DNA of 35,347 nt, from assembly GCA_019118545.1 (NCBI GenBank), contig DWYT01000157.1, forward strand, positions 1-35,347. The letters are read 5' to 3'. The notes below the pieces were generated by a model that saw only the letters and a list, made by a program, of their open reading frames with translations, ran no database searches and was not told the DNA's origin. Origin of the DNA: Candidatus Mediterraneibacter merdavium (lineage in GTDB: Bacteria > Bacillota > Clostridia > Lachnospirales > Lachnospiraceae). The position numbers and the translations under genes were made by a program. Below, one piece after another: positions 15,819 through 25,057 of this stretch (within the stretch, counting starts at the first letter, position 1; each line of letters starts with the position of its first letter).

Positions 15819-17000
15819 TTACTTTCTTGTATACGGGTAAAGGATTACACCCTTTACAACTCTGTTTACCTCTCCTGTCGGGCACGGATTGTCCGGGGTG
15901 ATATCCATAGACAGTGATTTCAGGACAGCCAGCGTCTGCGCGAACAGAATGTAATCCAGTCCAAGAAGCACATTCTCAGATGCGCCCTCAATACCGTATA
16001 CCACAGCGTAATCTACAAGCGAAGCTACCTCATCGTCCTTGGCGCTCATGACCGCGACGATCTTATTTCCTTTGCGCTGTCCGCTCATCTCTTTGATAAG
16101 ATCCACCTCATACTGCCTTGTATACGCGTCATCGCTCAGATATACGACTGTGAGTGTCTCATCATCCACGATAGATTTTGGTCCGTGGCGGAAACCCATC
16201 GGGGTGTCGTACATTGTGACAACGCGCCCCGCCGTCAGCTCCAGCATCTTAAGCGCGGACTCCTGAGATGTCCCCTTCAAAGTGTTGCTTCCAAGGTAAA
16301 CGATACGTCCGAAGTTATATTCGTCAACAATCTTCTGGGCAATGCCATAGCTATTGTCTAAGAAATCCTGACCCGCAGCCGCGATCTTCTTCACTTTGGC
16401 GATCACATCGTCAAGCTCGTCCAGATGGAAACAGAGATAGGTCGCCAGATACATGTTGGAGAAGCTGGAAGTCATAGCAAAACTCTGATCATGCGTCTCG
16501 TCTGTCAGGTTGATCGCATAGCAGTTCTCTGTCTCAGCGGCGCGTTTGGACAGGGCGCCGTTCTTGTTGCATGTCACGAACAGATGATACACATTGTCGC
16601 ACACAGCTTCCGCCGCGTCTACCGCACCTACAGACTCCGGTGAATTTCCAGAGCGGCCGAAGCTGATGAGGAGTGTCGGTTTTGTGCGGGACAGATAAGC
16701 CTCCGGTGTAGCCACGATATCTGTTGTACCGTAGGATTTTGCCTTATAGTTAAGAAGTCCTGTCAGATGCGGGAACAATGCGTTTCCGACAAACTCGCTC
16801 GTGCCTGCTCCTGTCAGGATCACATCGTAGTCGTCCTGCGTGATGACCTGATCGATAAATTTCCTGATCTCATCCTTGTGCTCAGAGATCTGCTTGCACG
16901 TCTTCTCCCATGTAGCAGGCTGCTGATAAATCTCTGTAAGAGTGAAGGTTGAGGAAGTGTCTTTCATTTTTCCCTCTGTTACGCCAAAAATCGTACTCAT
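15819..17000 (-). CDS. agaS: galactosamine-6-phosphate deaminase/isomerase (SIS domains)
   Basis: A 393-aa AgaS-family protein with two SIS sugar-isomerase domains. The first (about residues 45-185) has ILTGAGTSEFVGNAL and LLISFGRSGNSPES. The second (about 215-370) has IVYLGSNTLKGTSQESALKMLELTAG and TPMGFRHGPKSIVDD. The typical AgaS ending, DNPCPTGEVNRVVKGV, is present. AgaS converts galactosamine-6-P to tagatose-6-P and ammonia, linking NagA to the GatYZ aldolase. Start ATG follows AAAGAAAGGGGAAAGAAA. It lies 116 bp after PTS IIA, separated by two GC-rich hairpins that may tune expression. Confidence 0.92.
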   Translation of the reverse strand: MSTIFGVTEGKMKDTSSTFTLTEIYQQPATWEKTCKQISEHKDEIRKFIDQVITQDDYDVILTGAGTSEFVGNALFPHLTGLLNYKAKSYGTTDIVATPEAYLSRTKPTLLISFGRSGNSPESVGAVDAAEAVCDNVYHLFVTCNKNGALSKRAAETENCYAINLTDETHDQSFAMTSSFSNMYLATYLCFHLDELDDVIAKVKKIAAAGQDFLDNSYGIAQKIVDEYNFGRIVYLGSNTLKGTSQESALKMLELTAGRVVTMYDTPMGFRHGPKSIVDDETLTVVYLSDDAYTRQYEVDLIKEMSGQRKGNKIVAVMSAKDDEVASLVDYAVVYGIEGASENVLLGLDYILFAQTLAVLKSLSMDITPDNPCPTGEVNRVVKGVILYPYTRK

Positions 17001-17025
17001 TTTCTTTCCCCTTTCTTTTGGTTCC

Positions 17026-17093
17026 GGGCGGCATCCTCCGCCCTGTCTTTACCATATACTGATATATTCTCATTTTGGGCGGATGTCCCGCCC
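17026..17093 (-). promoter_or_regulatory. paired intercistronic hairpins between IIA and agaS
   Basis: Two compact hairpins with identical 6-bp stems occur 45 bp apart on the minus-strand message: GGGCGG-GACAT-CCGCCC (17077-17093) and GGGCGG-AGGATG-CCGCCC (17026-17043). Neither has a T-run, so mRNA processing, stabilisation or partial pausing is more likely than termination. Confidence 0.5.
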
Positions 17094-17116
17094 CGTTTAT
17101 CATATGCAGGAATACC

Positions 17117-17545
17117 TTAGATCCCGTCGTCGGACGCCTCCTGTACTACCTGCTTAAATTCGTATTTTGTTATCTGCTCTTTTCCTGTCTCGAGAACAGA
17201 TTCTACCAGTCCGTCCAGATCTTCCATGAACTTGCGTGACATTACGATCTCCACCAGCATCGGGAGATTCGTTCCCGCCACGATACGGATATTATCTTTC
17301 CCGTGTCCGAGCTGCGCTGATACATTGAACGGAGTACCGCCCATCAGGTCAGTAAAAATGAGCACCCCCTCACAGTCCTTAAGTTCATCCAGCGCTTTCG
17401 TGATCTCAACTGTCAGATCTTCCGTACTGTACGTTGGAAGAAAATCCACATATTTGTATGCTTCCTGCTCGCCTGCAATCAGATTTACGGAACTTGTCAT
17501 TCCGGAGCCAAAGTTTGCATGTCCTGTTACTAATAATCCAATCAT
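17117..17545 (-). CDS. PTS mannose-family EIIA component
   Basis: A 142-aa EIIA of the mannose/fructose/sorbose family, which takes phosphate from HPr and passes it to EIIB. The N-terminus reads IGLLVTGHANFGSGM, with the phosphorylated His near residue 9. VLIFTDLMGGTPFNVS is the conserved central loop, and TNLPMLVEIV is typical of the family. Start ATG follows AAGAGGAGAAATATC. It lies 42 bp after the helical-repeat gene in the PTS operon and corresponds to AgaF in proteobacterial GalNAc systems. Confidence 0.92.
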   Translation of the reverse strand: MIGLLVTGHANFGSGMTSSVNLIAGEQEAYKYVDFLPTYSTEDLTVEITKALDELKDCEGVLIFTDLMGGTPFNVSAQLGHGKDNIRIVAGTNLPMLVEIVMSRKFMEDLDGLVESVLETGKEQITKYEFKQVVQEASDDGI

Positions 17546-17587
17546 GATATTTCTCCTCTTATTCTCCTGCTTTTCTGAGATATTTGT

Positions 17588-18235
17588 TTACTCTGCTTCT
17601 CTGAGATACTTGTCCACAACCGGCATATAAACTGCTTTCGGATGCAGGCATGCTTTTGCACTGTGCATATATTCGAGTGCATTTTTATCATCTCCCAGAC
17701 GGGAATACTGTATTGCGATCATATACAGGATCACACCCAGCGAAAATCCATAATAGCGTTTGGAATTGACAGCCTCTGCCATCTCGTCTATCAGGTCGTT
17801 CCTCTCATCCAGCATGACTGCATACGACTGTTCGCAATATTGTATAAACGACGCGTCGTCTGACTTTCTGATCTCTTTTAAAAGCCAGTCCGAGTACTTC
17901 CTGTTTCCTTTGATAAGAAACGTATGGAAATAGGTTTCCAGAAAGCTCTTCTTCGCATCCTTCTGGGAATACTCTGTATCCGCCATATGAAGGAGCATCT
18001 GCTCAAAAAGCTCTGTATCTCCGCAAATATAATATGCGCGCAGCTTGTACAGATCACATACATATTCCCCCATGATCCGTCTGGATACCGCCATATCCGC
18101 TATTTTCGCAACTGTACCGCTGTCCTTGTTCCTGAGGGCATTGTTCATACTGTGGAGCTGGAAGTTCTTCACTCCCTGAAATACCAGATACCCTATGGCA
18201 GCGATCAAAATTATCGTAAGTGTTATAGGATTCAA
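17588..18235 (-). CDS. membrane-anchored helical-repeat protein in the PTS operon
   Basis: A 215-aa protein with one N-terminal membrane helix (NPITLTIILIAAIGYLVFQG) and an otherwise helical, TPR-like body, ending LEYMHSAKACLHPKAVYMPVVDKYL. I do not recognise its function. Start: TTG at 18235, because AGGTGG lies four bases upstream. The ATG used by the track (18334) would force translation through a GC-rich hairpin and add a non-membrane leader. It sits between IID and IIA, so a scaffold or stability role for the permease is plausible but unproven. Confidence 0.7.
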   Translation of the reverse strand: MNPITLTIILIAAIGYLVFQGVKNFQLHSMNNALRNKDSGTVAKIADMAVSRRIMGEYVCDLYKLRAYYICGDTELFEQMLLHMADTEYSQKDAKKSFLETYFHTFLIKGNRKYSDWLLKEIRKSDDASFIQYCEQSYAVMLDERNDLIDEMAEAVNSKRYYGFSLGVILYMIAIQYSRLGDDKNALEYMHSAKACLHPKAVYMPVVDKYLREAE

Positions 18236-18265
18236 ACAGCCACCTGATTTCTCTTTTAGATTAAG

Positions 18266-18298
18266 ATGAGGGGGGGGATAAAGAATCCCTCCCCTCAT
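18266..18298 (-). promoter_or_regulatory. intercistronic stem-loop after PTS IID
   Basis: On the minus strand, ATGAGGGG pairs with CCCCTCAT and an inner GGGAT pairs with ATCCC around a short loop, leaving one small mismatch. There is no T-run. It lies in the 106-bp gap after IID and may stabilise the upstream IIB-IIC-IID message or cause partial termination. Confidence 0.55.
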
Positions 18299-18341
18299 TC
18301 TCTCCGACACATCATACGTCAGAGATTTTTTCATTTACAGC

Positions 18342-19262
18342 TTACTCAGCCGTTTCCTCCGGAACCGGGTACTTATACCACTCTACAAGAGGTGTGTATC
18401 CGCCCGGAAGTGCATTTCCGTCTTCATCCTGAACCTGAGAGTTACCTGACCAGATACCGAACGCGCATCCTACGATACCTACTACAAGGATAAGGATGAT
18501 ACATCTTACCGGTGTCCAACCCTTCTTGATCAGAGCGTAGATACCAAGCGTGATCAGAAGCGGGATCAGCTTCGGCAGTACGCCGTCAAGCAGTCCCTGA
18601 ATGTTGATCTGCGTGTCGCCGACGATCATACGTACTGTTGTTCCGCCATAGTTAGCGATCAGTCCGCCCACTACGAAGATACCAAGAATACTTGCCGCGC
18701 GTGTGAACTCTTTTGCGTTGGATGTAAGCATTGTAACTGCTTTTGTTCCAAGTCCGTAAGACCAGTACATCAGTCCGAAACGAACGATGAACTGAACTAC
18801 GTTGAAGATGATCAGGAACAGGATTGCGCCGAGAATATTTCTCTCCATCGCCATATTGGCGGTCAGACCTGCCGTGATCGGAACAAGTGTCAGCCAGAAC
18901 AGAGCGTCGCCGATACCGCCCAGCGGACCAGCCGCGGAGATACGTACGGAACGGATTGTCTGCGTGTCAGCTTTGTTCTGCTCAAGTGAGAGAACAATAC
19001 CCATTACGAATGTTACAAGGAACGGGTGTGTGTTGAGGAAGTCAAGGTTGTGTGCCATGGAAGCCTTAAGGTCTTCTTTGTTCGTATGTATTTTCTGAAG
19101 ACCCGGAAGGATGCCCCAGAGCCATCCGCAAGCCTGCATTCTCTCATAGTTGAAGGATGCCTGTAAGAAACAGGACAGCCAAACCATCTTATTTAACGTT
19201 TTCTTATCCAGCTGTGGTGCCGGAGTCAGATCCTGATATCTATCCGGAATATTATATGCCAT
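18342..19262 (-). CDS. PTS mannose-family EIID component
   Basis: A 306-aa membrane component of a mannose-family PTS permease, which forms the sugar channel with EIIC. Family landmarks are LDKKTLNKMVWLSCFLQASFNYERMQ, WLWGILPGL, FLNTHPFLVTFVMGIVLSLE, SAAGPLGGIGDALFW and VPITAGL. Several hydrophobic helices follow. Start ATG at 19262 is preceded by GGAGGTGACCAGG and overlaps the end of the EIIC gene by 11 bases, so translation is probably coupled. The C-terminus is soluble and Pro/Glu-rich. Confidence 0.94.
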   Translation of the reverse strand: MAYNIPDRYQDLTPAPQLDKKTLNKMVWLSCFLQASFNYERMQACGWLWGILPGLQKIHTNKEDLKASMAHNLDFLNTHPFLVTFVMGIVLSLEQNKADTQTIRSVRISAAGPLGGIGDALFWLTLVPITAGLTANMAMERNILGAILFLIIFNVVQFIVRFGLMYWSYGLGTKAVTMLTSNAKEFTRAASILGIFVVGGLIANYGGTTVRMIVGDTQINIQGLLDGVLPKLIPLLITLGIYALIKKGWTPVRCIILILVVGIVGCAFGIWSGNSQVQDEDGNALPGGYTPLVEWYKYPVPEETAE

Positions 19263-20082
19263 CCTGGTCACCTCCTACATAGCCGGCGCCTGCGCCTGCG
19301 TTCTGTTTGATCTTTGACTGTGTTGTGAAGTCATAGATTGCGATAGCAACACCTACGAATGCGCAGAGAAGCAGAGTTGCTCCGGCTGTTGTCGCATTTG
19401 CGCTGCAGAGCAGTGCCATAACGAAACCTGCCAGAAGGAATCCCCACATCTCGTTGGACATCATAACCTTCATAAGGATCGCGAATCCGACGAACTTCAT
19501 CGCTCCGCCTGCTGCGTCAAGACCTGCCATTACCCATGAGAAGTCTTTTGAGAACTCGCGAAGTACATTTCCGAGAGCCTCGCCGCCGTACAGGCCGGCA
19601 ACAGACAGGATACCGAACAGACATCCAAGAACTGCCATCTCAAGGAAGTTGATATTGCGGATACCTTTAACATTGCCTTCTTCAGCATATTTGTCAGCCT
19701 TAGCCATCATACCTGACATGAATGTAAATGTCAGTGTAACTGCGTACTGTCCGAATACCGCGAACGGAACTGCCAGACCTAACGCAGCGCCGACGCCTTC
19801 TTCTGTCGGCTCCATACCAAGGGTAACAGCAAATATTGTTGCCATAATTCCGCCCATGATCGCGTTTGGCGGCTGCGCGCCACCGATCGGCATAGAACCG
19901 ATCTGCATAAGCTGGTAAGCACCGCCGACTACAACACCAAGCTCGAAGTTACCAAGGATTGCACCGATGATCGGACAGGTAACGATCGGCTGGTATAAGG
20001 ACTCTAAAAAGCTGAACTGGTCGATGCCCATGATAAAGGCTACAACAAAGACCAGAATCGCTTGGATGATTGATATCTCCAT
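19252..20082 (-). CDS. PTS mannose-family EIIC component
   Basis: A 276-aa polytopic EIIC of the mannose/sorbose/GalNAc family. Visible landmarks are LVFVVAFIMGIDQFSFLESLYQPIV near the N-terminus and the substrate-pathway motif YQLMQIGSMPIGGAQPPNAIMGGIMA. Long hydrophobic helices continue to about residue 260, and a Gly-rich tail (AGAGAGYVGGDQ) ends the protein. Start ATG at 20082 follows CGGAAAGGAGTAAAT. It lies 38 bp after EIIB. The operon context with agaS, nagA and gatYZ points to GalNAc or galactosamine as substrate. Confidence 0.94.
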   Translation of the reverse strand: MEISIIQAILVFVVAFIMGIDQFSFLESLYQPIVTCPIIGAILGNFELGVVVGGAYQLMQIGSMPIGGAQPPNAIMGGIMATIFAVTLGMEPTEEGVGAALGLAVPFAVFGQYAVTLTFTFMSGMMAKADKYAEEGNVKGIRNINFLEMAVLGCLFGILSVAGLYGGEALGNVLREFSKDFSWVMAGLDAAGGAMKFVGFAILMKVMMSNEMWGFLLAGFVMALLCSANATTAGATLLLCAFVGVAIAIYDFTTQSKIKQNAGAGAGYVGGDQDGI

Positions 20083-20120
20083 ATTTACTCCTTTCCGATT
20101 AACCAATAAAACCTGTGTAA

Positions 20121-20597
20121 TTACTTAAATAATTTGTCAATGTTTTCTACCGGGGTGTCCGGAACTCGTTTGATCTCCAGCTCCACACCCAGCTCCTGCA
20201 GCTTTCTGAAAGTTGCAACATCATCATCATTGACCGCGACCGAAGTCGCAACCTGACGTTTCCCCTCAGCCATGTGCATATTTCCGATATTTACCTTCTT
20301 GATCGGCACCCCGCCCTCAACAAGCTTGAGCACATCCTGCGGCGTCTCGCAGATAATTGCAATGTGCTGGTTCGCAGAGGCTTTGTGGATGATATCGATC
20401 GTCTTCTGGATCGTGAAGAAACGGGTCTGCGCATATGCCGGCGCCGCCATGTTCATCAGTCCCTGACGGAATTCATCCCCGGCAACCGCATCGTTCGCGA
20501 CGAGAATAAGGTTTGCGCCTACTACGCCGCACCACTGTGTTGCCACCTGACCGTGAATCAGACGATTGTCAATTCTTGTCAACCTGATATCTGGCAT
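20121..20597 (-). CDS. PTS mannose-family EIIB component
   Basis: A 158-aa EIIB, the first gene of the PTS operon. The phosphorylated His lies in the family motif RIDNRLIHGQVATQW near residue 15, and VNIGNMHMAEGKRQV is the conserved second loop. EIIB transfers phosphate from EIIA to the incoming sugar at the membrane complex. Start ATG follows AAGAAAGGAGGAGGCAAAC. An extended -10 promoter with upstream TTTGCA direct repeats controls the operon, which reads IIB-IIC-IID-(helical-repeat)-IIA-agaS-yajC. Confidence 0.94.
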   Translation of the reverse strand: MPDIRLTRIDNRLIHGQVATQWCGVVGANLILVANDAVAGDEFRQGLMNMAAPAYAQTRFFTIQKTIDIIHKASANQHIAIICETPQDVLKLVEGGVPIKKVNIGNMHMAEGKRQVATSVAVNDDDVATFRKLQELGVELEIKRVPDTPVENIDKLFK

Positions 20598-20655
20598 GTT
20601 TGCCTCCTCCTTTCTTTAAGAATTAGCATTCAAGTGAACTCTGCTTATGTGCTTT

Positions 20656-20715
20656 ATTATACCAGACTTTATCTTAATTAGTTTGCACTTTTTATGCGCC
20701 CTTTTGCATTTTTGG
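20656..20715 (-). promoter_or_regulatory. PTS operon promoter and AraC-type operator
   Basis: On the minus strand an extended -10, TGGTATAAT (20656-20664), lies about 60 bp before the EIIB start. Upstream are two direct half-sites, GTTTGCACTTTTTAT (20681-20695) and CTTTTGCATTTTTGG (20701-20715) as written on the plus strand. Their TTTGCA cores are about 20-21 bp apart, two helical turns, as AraC-family activators prefer. The weak -35 fits activator dependence. The rest of the 20598-20818 gap is AT-rich and shows no gene. Confidence 0.55.
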
Positions 20716-20818
20716 TTATAGAATTTTAATAAAAAATACAGGAAATTTTCACTTGTTTCCCACAAAAGTTACAATTCCCTGTACTATTTTATGAATCGCC
20801 TCACAAAACTATACTAAA

Positions 20819-21280
20819 TTATATTTTCCGCTTTTCAAATATAAGAACAGCCAGAAACAGGCAGGCCGCTGTCACTGCCGCGCCTGCCAGCGCCGCCTCT
20901 GCGGGCACCCCGTCCCCCTGTGTCCCCCAAAGCGCCCCGGCGCTTCCCGCAGCCAGAGAAAGGGGCACATATCGCGGCGCCTCAGGGAACATCCCGGCTA
21001 TAATCTGCGCAAGAGCGGCTCCCCCCGCGAAGAGGAGGCTCCCATACGCTCCGGTAAACAGCACCCCGCCCAGCAAAAGGATGGCCAGAAACATTACGCC
21101 TAAAAGCCACAGACCGCCAAGACAGAACATCAGACGGAACGTATTTATCTCCCCGCTGACAGCGTCCTGTCCCCAGAAAAACCATGTATACCCCATGCAC
21201 ACCAGTACAGAAAAGATATACAGCGCACTCCACGACAGTGCCGCAGCGGTAAACTTCGCAAAGATAACACTCTTTTCCAT
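20819..21280 (-). pseudogene. truncated ABC-2-type permease (C-terminal half)
   Basis: A 153-aa frame that looks like the second half of an ABC exporter permease: EKSVIFAKFTAAALSWSALYIFSVLVC, then further hydrophobic helices, ending FLAVLIFEKRKI. A complete ABC-2 permease would have an N-terminal helix and a large loop that are missing. The preceding ATPase ORF reads straight into this region in another frame. In the permease frame the sequence is open only a few codons further, to a TGA. A deletion joining the ATPase to the middle of the permease explains this best. Whether a short product is made is unknown. Confidence 0.6.
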
Positions 21281-22085
21281 ATAAATAGACCTTCTCTCCG
21301 TCTGTCCTCATACTGCCTGCTGCCTGTCCTTTGCTCTGCGATGTATCGGAAAGCAGCGCTGACATCCTTCCGGCCTCCGATGGACCAGAGAACCGCAGCA
21401 TCAGACCGCCCTGTCCGTGCTCCTGCCGTATCCTTTCCATATCCCCTTCTACAGCGATCTTCCCGCCACTTAAGATCGCCACCCGGTCGCAGATCCTCTC
21501 CGCGTCCGCAAGGACATGGGTAGAAAAGATCACCGTTGTCGTCCTGCCCGCGTCCTTTAAGATATCCAGTATCTCTTTTCTTCCGGCAGGATCCAGCGCT
21601 GACGTCGGCTCGTCGCAGATCAGAAGCGAGGGTTCCCCCAGAAGTGCCTGCGCGATCCCAAGCCTCTGCTTCATCCCCCGGGAATAACCCCCGATCCGTT
21701 TCTTATAAGCGGCCAGCTCCACCATGGAAAGGAGACCGCTGATCCGGTTCCGGGCATATTTTTTCTCAAGTCCTGAGATGTCCGCGCACAGTTCCATATA
21801 CTCCCGCGCATTCATATATGGATAAAATTCCGGCACATCCGGCAGGTATCCCACATAGCGGTTGGTCGGGGTATTCCCGTAGCAGACCTTCTCCCCCATC
21901 ACTGACACAGCTCCGCCGTCCGCTTTGAGAAGTCCTAAAATAATCTTCATGGTCGTGGTCTTACCCGCGCCGTTTCTCCCGAGAAAGCCGTAGACCGAAT
22001 GTTCCGGCACAGCCATGGTCACCCCGCCAAGTACCTGCTGCCCTGCAAATGCTTTTACCAGATTTTTTACTTCAAGTACATTCAT
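20982..22085 (-). CDS. ABC transporter ATPase with out-of-frame C-terminal tail
   Basis: A 367-aa ORF whose first 260 residues are a normal ABC-2-type exporter ATPase. They show Walker A GRNGAGKTT, a Q-loop region, signature YSRGMKQRLGIAQALLG, Walker B LLICDEPTSALDP and H-loop STHVL. The last 100 or so residues (from about YGKECYLCEVYRCG) are Cys/Arg/Trp-rich with no family character. They are the permease remnant read in the wrong frame, so the native C-terminus was probably lost in the deletion. ATG at 22085 overlaps the stop of the PLDc_N gene (TGATG). Substrate is unknown; the transporter is probably non-functional. Confidence 0.8.
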   Translation of the reverse strand: MNVLEVKNLVKAFAGQQVLGGVTMAVPEHSVYGFLGRNGAGKTTTMKIILGLLKADGGAVSVMGEKVCYGNTPTNRYVGYLPDVPEFYPYMNAREYMELCADISGLEKKYARNRISGLLSMVELAAYKKRIGGYSRGMKQRLGIAQALLGEPSLLICDEPTSALDPAGRKEILDILKDAGRTTTVIFSTHVLADAERICDRVAILSGGKIAVEGDMERIRQEHGQGGLMLRFSGPSEAGRMSALLSDTSQSKGQAAGSMRTDGEKVYLYGKECYLCEVYRCGTVVECAVYLFCTGVHGVYMVFLGTGRCQRGDKYVPSDVLSWRSVAFRRNVSGHPFAGRGAVYRSVWEPPLRGGSRSCADYSRDVP

Positions 22086-22297
22086 CACTCATCGCCCCTT
22101 CCCATCGCAAAATATAAAACCGGCCCGATAAACTGTATGAGCAGCACAACGAGAATCCACACCGCTTTGTTGCCAAACCGGTAGTGAGGATGGCGCACCA
22201 CATGAACAAGGGCAGTCAAAGCCAGCGCCAGTTCGATCACGATCAGGGGCAGGAATACCGGAAGGTACTTTATAATGATTTCTATTCCTTCTTTCAT
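22085..22297 (-). CDS. PLDc_N-domain small membrane protein
   Basis: A 70-aa peptide with two membrane helices (LPVFLPLIVIELALALTALVHVV and AVWILVVLLIQFIGPVLYFAMG) and the GPVLYF-x-GR ending typical of the PLDc_N family, the membrane hairpin found alone or before cardiolipin-synthase-like domains. Start ATG follows GAGGTGTAACAG. It is three bases from the XRE regulator stop and overlaps the ATPase start, so all are one operon. Such peptides recur next to XRE regulators and ABC exporters in Bacillota; the function is unknown. Confidence 0.82.
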   Translation of the reverse strand: MKEGIEIIIKYLPVFLPLIVIELALALTALVHVVRHPHYRFGNKAVWILVVLLIQFIGPVLYFAMGRGDE

Positions 22298-22300
22298 CTG

Positions 22301-23401
22301 TTACACCTCCTCTTCCAGATGCCGCTTTAATTTCTCTGTCAATCTTCTAAACCGTTCATTTCCCGTAAGCGGGGCAAACGCCGGGTTTGCGCACACCGCA
22401 CCGACGATACTCTCCCGGATTGCCCGGTCGGTGCGGGGCGCCATAGTCCCAAGAGAAAGCTCTTCCAAGAACCTGCCGATCGAGGTGAAATAATCATCGC
22501 CGTGCAGCATAATAGGAAATTTCAGGCGGACACAGCAGGACACATACCTTTCTAAAATTTCCAGTGCCTTTTCCTCCATCGCGCACCTGACATAAAACTC
22601 CGCAATCGCAAGATAGAGCTGGAACATTGTGTTGAAGTGTAGCGCCTCCACATGAAAAAGCTCCGCCACCTCCAGACTGCGCCGTATCATCTGCTCCGCC
22701 TGCTCCGAGTATTCCTTCTGCCCGGAAATCAGCATCCCCGTATCGCCGATCAGCATCAGAAGATGCTGGTACGCCGCTGACTGGAGATACTCCTGTGCTC
22801 TTTCCGCATTTCCCAGCATAAAATACGCCTGTCCGATCCCCTCCATCTCCTGATCAATCGGATGGAGAACCTCGTCACTGCTCTCCAGTATCTTCTCAGG
22901 ATGCCCTTGCAGCATCCAACAGGCTCTTTGTATGCTCTGGGCCTCTTTTGAAATATCTATTTCCCGGCATTCCTGAATCACATAGTCCGTCATGCTGATG
23001 ATGCGCTCCATAAGCGCCTGTGGATCTTCACAAAGCTGGCAGTGGTTCAGGTACAGGCCTGCCATACGCATCACCAGCGGAAAGCAGGAATGATATTTGC
23101 GGACGTATTCTTCACATTCCGCGTACACCGTCCCGAAAGGCTCTCTGGAAAGGCGTTCCGCCATCTCCTGATACAGCTTCCTGATATCCTCCCTTGTCAT
23201 CTGAGGTTCATATCCCAGCAGTTCATCTACCGAAATATTAAAATATGACGCCAGAATGGGGAGAAACGTTATGTCCGGGTAACTCAGTCCTTTCTCCCAT
23301 TTATTCACCGCCGAGGCAGTGACCCCCAGATACGCCGCCAGCTCTTCCTGCGTCATTCCATGTGCCCGGCGCATATTCCGGATATTCTCGTGTATCTTCA
23401 T
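22301..23401 (-). CDS. XRE-family regulator with helical-repeat domain
   Basis: A 366-aa protein. Residues 1-65 form an XRE helix-turn-helix (MRRAHGMTQEELAAYLGVTASAVNKWEKGLSYPDITFLP). The remaining 300 residues are helical and TPR-like (EGIGQAYFMLGNAERAQEYLQSAA, then LYLAIAEFYVRCAMEEKALEILERY), the layout of peptide-sensing or stress-sensing regulators. Start ATG at 23401 follows GGAAAGGTAGGGAAGAAT; the longer track version extends into the promoter. It heads the PLDc_N/ABC operon and probably controls it. A 23-bp palindrome upstream is a candidate operator. Confidence 0.85.
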   Translation of the reverse strand: MKIHENIRNMRRAHGMTQEELAAYLGVTASAVNKWEKGLSYPDITFLPILASYFNISVDELLGYEPQMTREDIRKLYQEMAERLSREPFGTVYAECEEYVRKYHSCFPLVMRMAGLYLNHCQLCEDPQALMERIISMTDYVIQECREIDISKEAQSIQRACWMLQGHPEKILESSDEVLHPIDQEMEGIGQAYFMLGNAERAQEYLQSAAYQHLLMLIGDTGMLISGQKEYSEQAEQMIRRSLEVAELFHVEALHFNTMFQLYLAIAEFYVRCAMEEKALEILERYVSCCVRLKFPIMLHGDDYFTSIGRFLEELSLGTMAPRTDRAIRESIVGAVCANPAFAPLTGNERFRRLTEKLKRHLEEEV

Positions 23402-23466
23402 ATTCTTCCCTACCTTTCCTCTAATAAATTTATCAGACTGCTTCTGTGCGGTATCTCTTCTGATAT

Positions 23467-23533
23467 GGATAGGATAACAGGATTTATACGGATAGGATAC
23501 GGACTTACAGTTGATTTTTGTCAAAAAAATCAA
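23467..23533. promoter_or_regulatory. candidate operator and promoter of the XRE/ABC operon
   Basis: TTGATTTTT-GTCAA-AAAAATCAA (23511-23533) is a perfect 9+9 dyad; on the minus strand it contains TTGACA as a possible -35. GGATAGGATA occurs twice, 23 bp apart (23467 and 23490), between the dyad and the gene. A weak -10 is possible at a minus-strand TATAAA. Confidence 0.4.
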
Positions 23534-23587
23534 CCTGCGGTTAAAACATCAGTGTAGGATGCAAAAGACGGATGAGTCCACCACAGT

Positions 23588-23626
23588 AAAAAGCTCCGGG
23601 AAGAGAACCTCTCCCCGGAGCTTTTT
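23588..23626. terminator. strong bidirectional terminator
   Basis: AAAAAGCTCCGGG pairs with CCCGGAGCTTTTT (13 bp, 13-nt loop), giving T-runs on both strands. It lies about 60 bp after the collagen-like gene on the minus strand and is the natural end of that transcript. Confidence 0.9.
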
Positions 23627-23687
23627 ATCCTGTCCGGCCGCTATGCGCCGGCATTATCTATGGCGAAACACTTATATCACTCATACT

Positions 23688-24986
<1,299 letters not shown>

Positions 24987-25006
24987 AAAAACCCGTGGTT
25001 TTCCGT

Positions 25007-25012
25007 TATAAT
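25007..25012 (+). promoter_or_regulatory. possible -10 of the GGDEF gene
   Basis: TATAAT lies 46 bp before the start codon. No convincing -35 is seen; the GGAAAA/TTTTCC hairpin at 24985-25004 occupies that position. Confidence 0.4.
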
Positions 25013-25057
25013 AGTTATCACGGATTATTGAGAATACGTTTTCTTAGGAGGAATATT

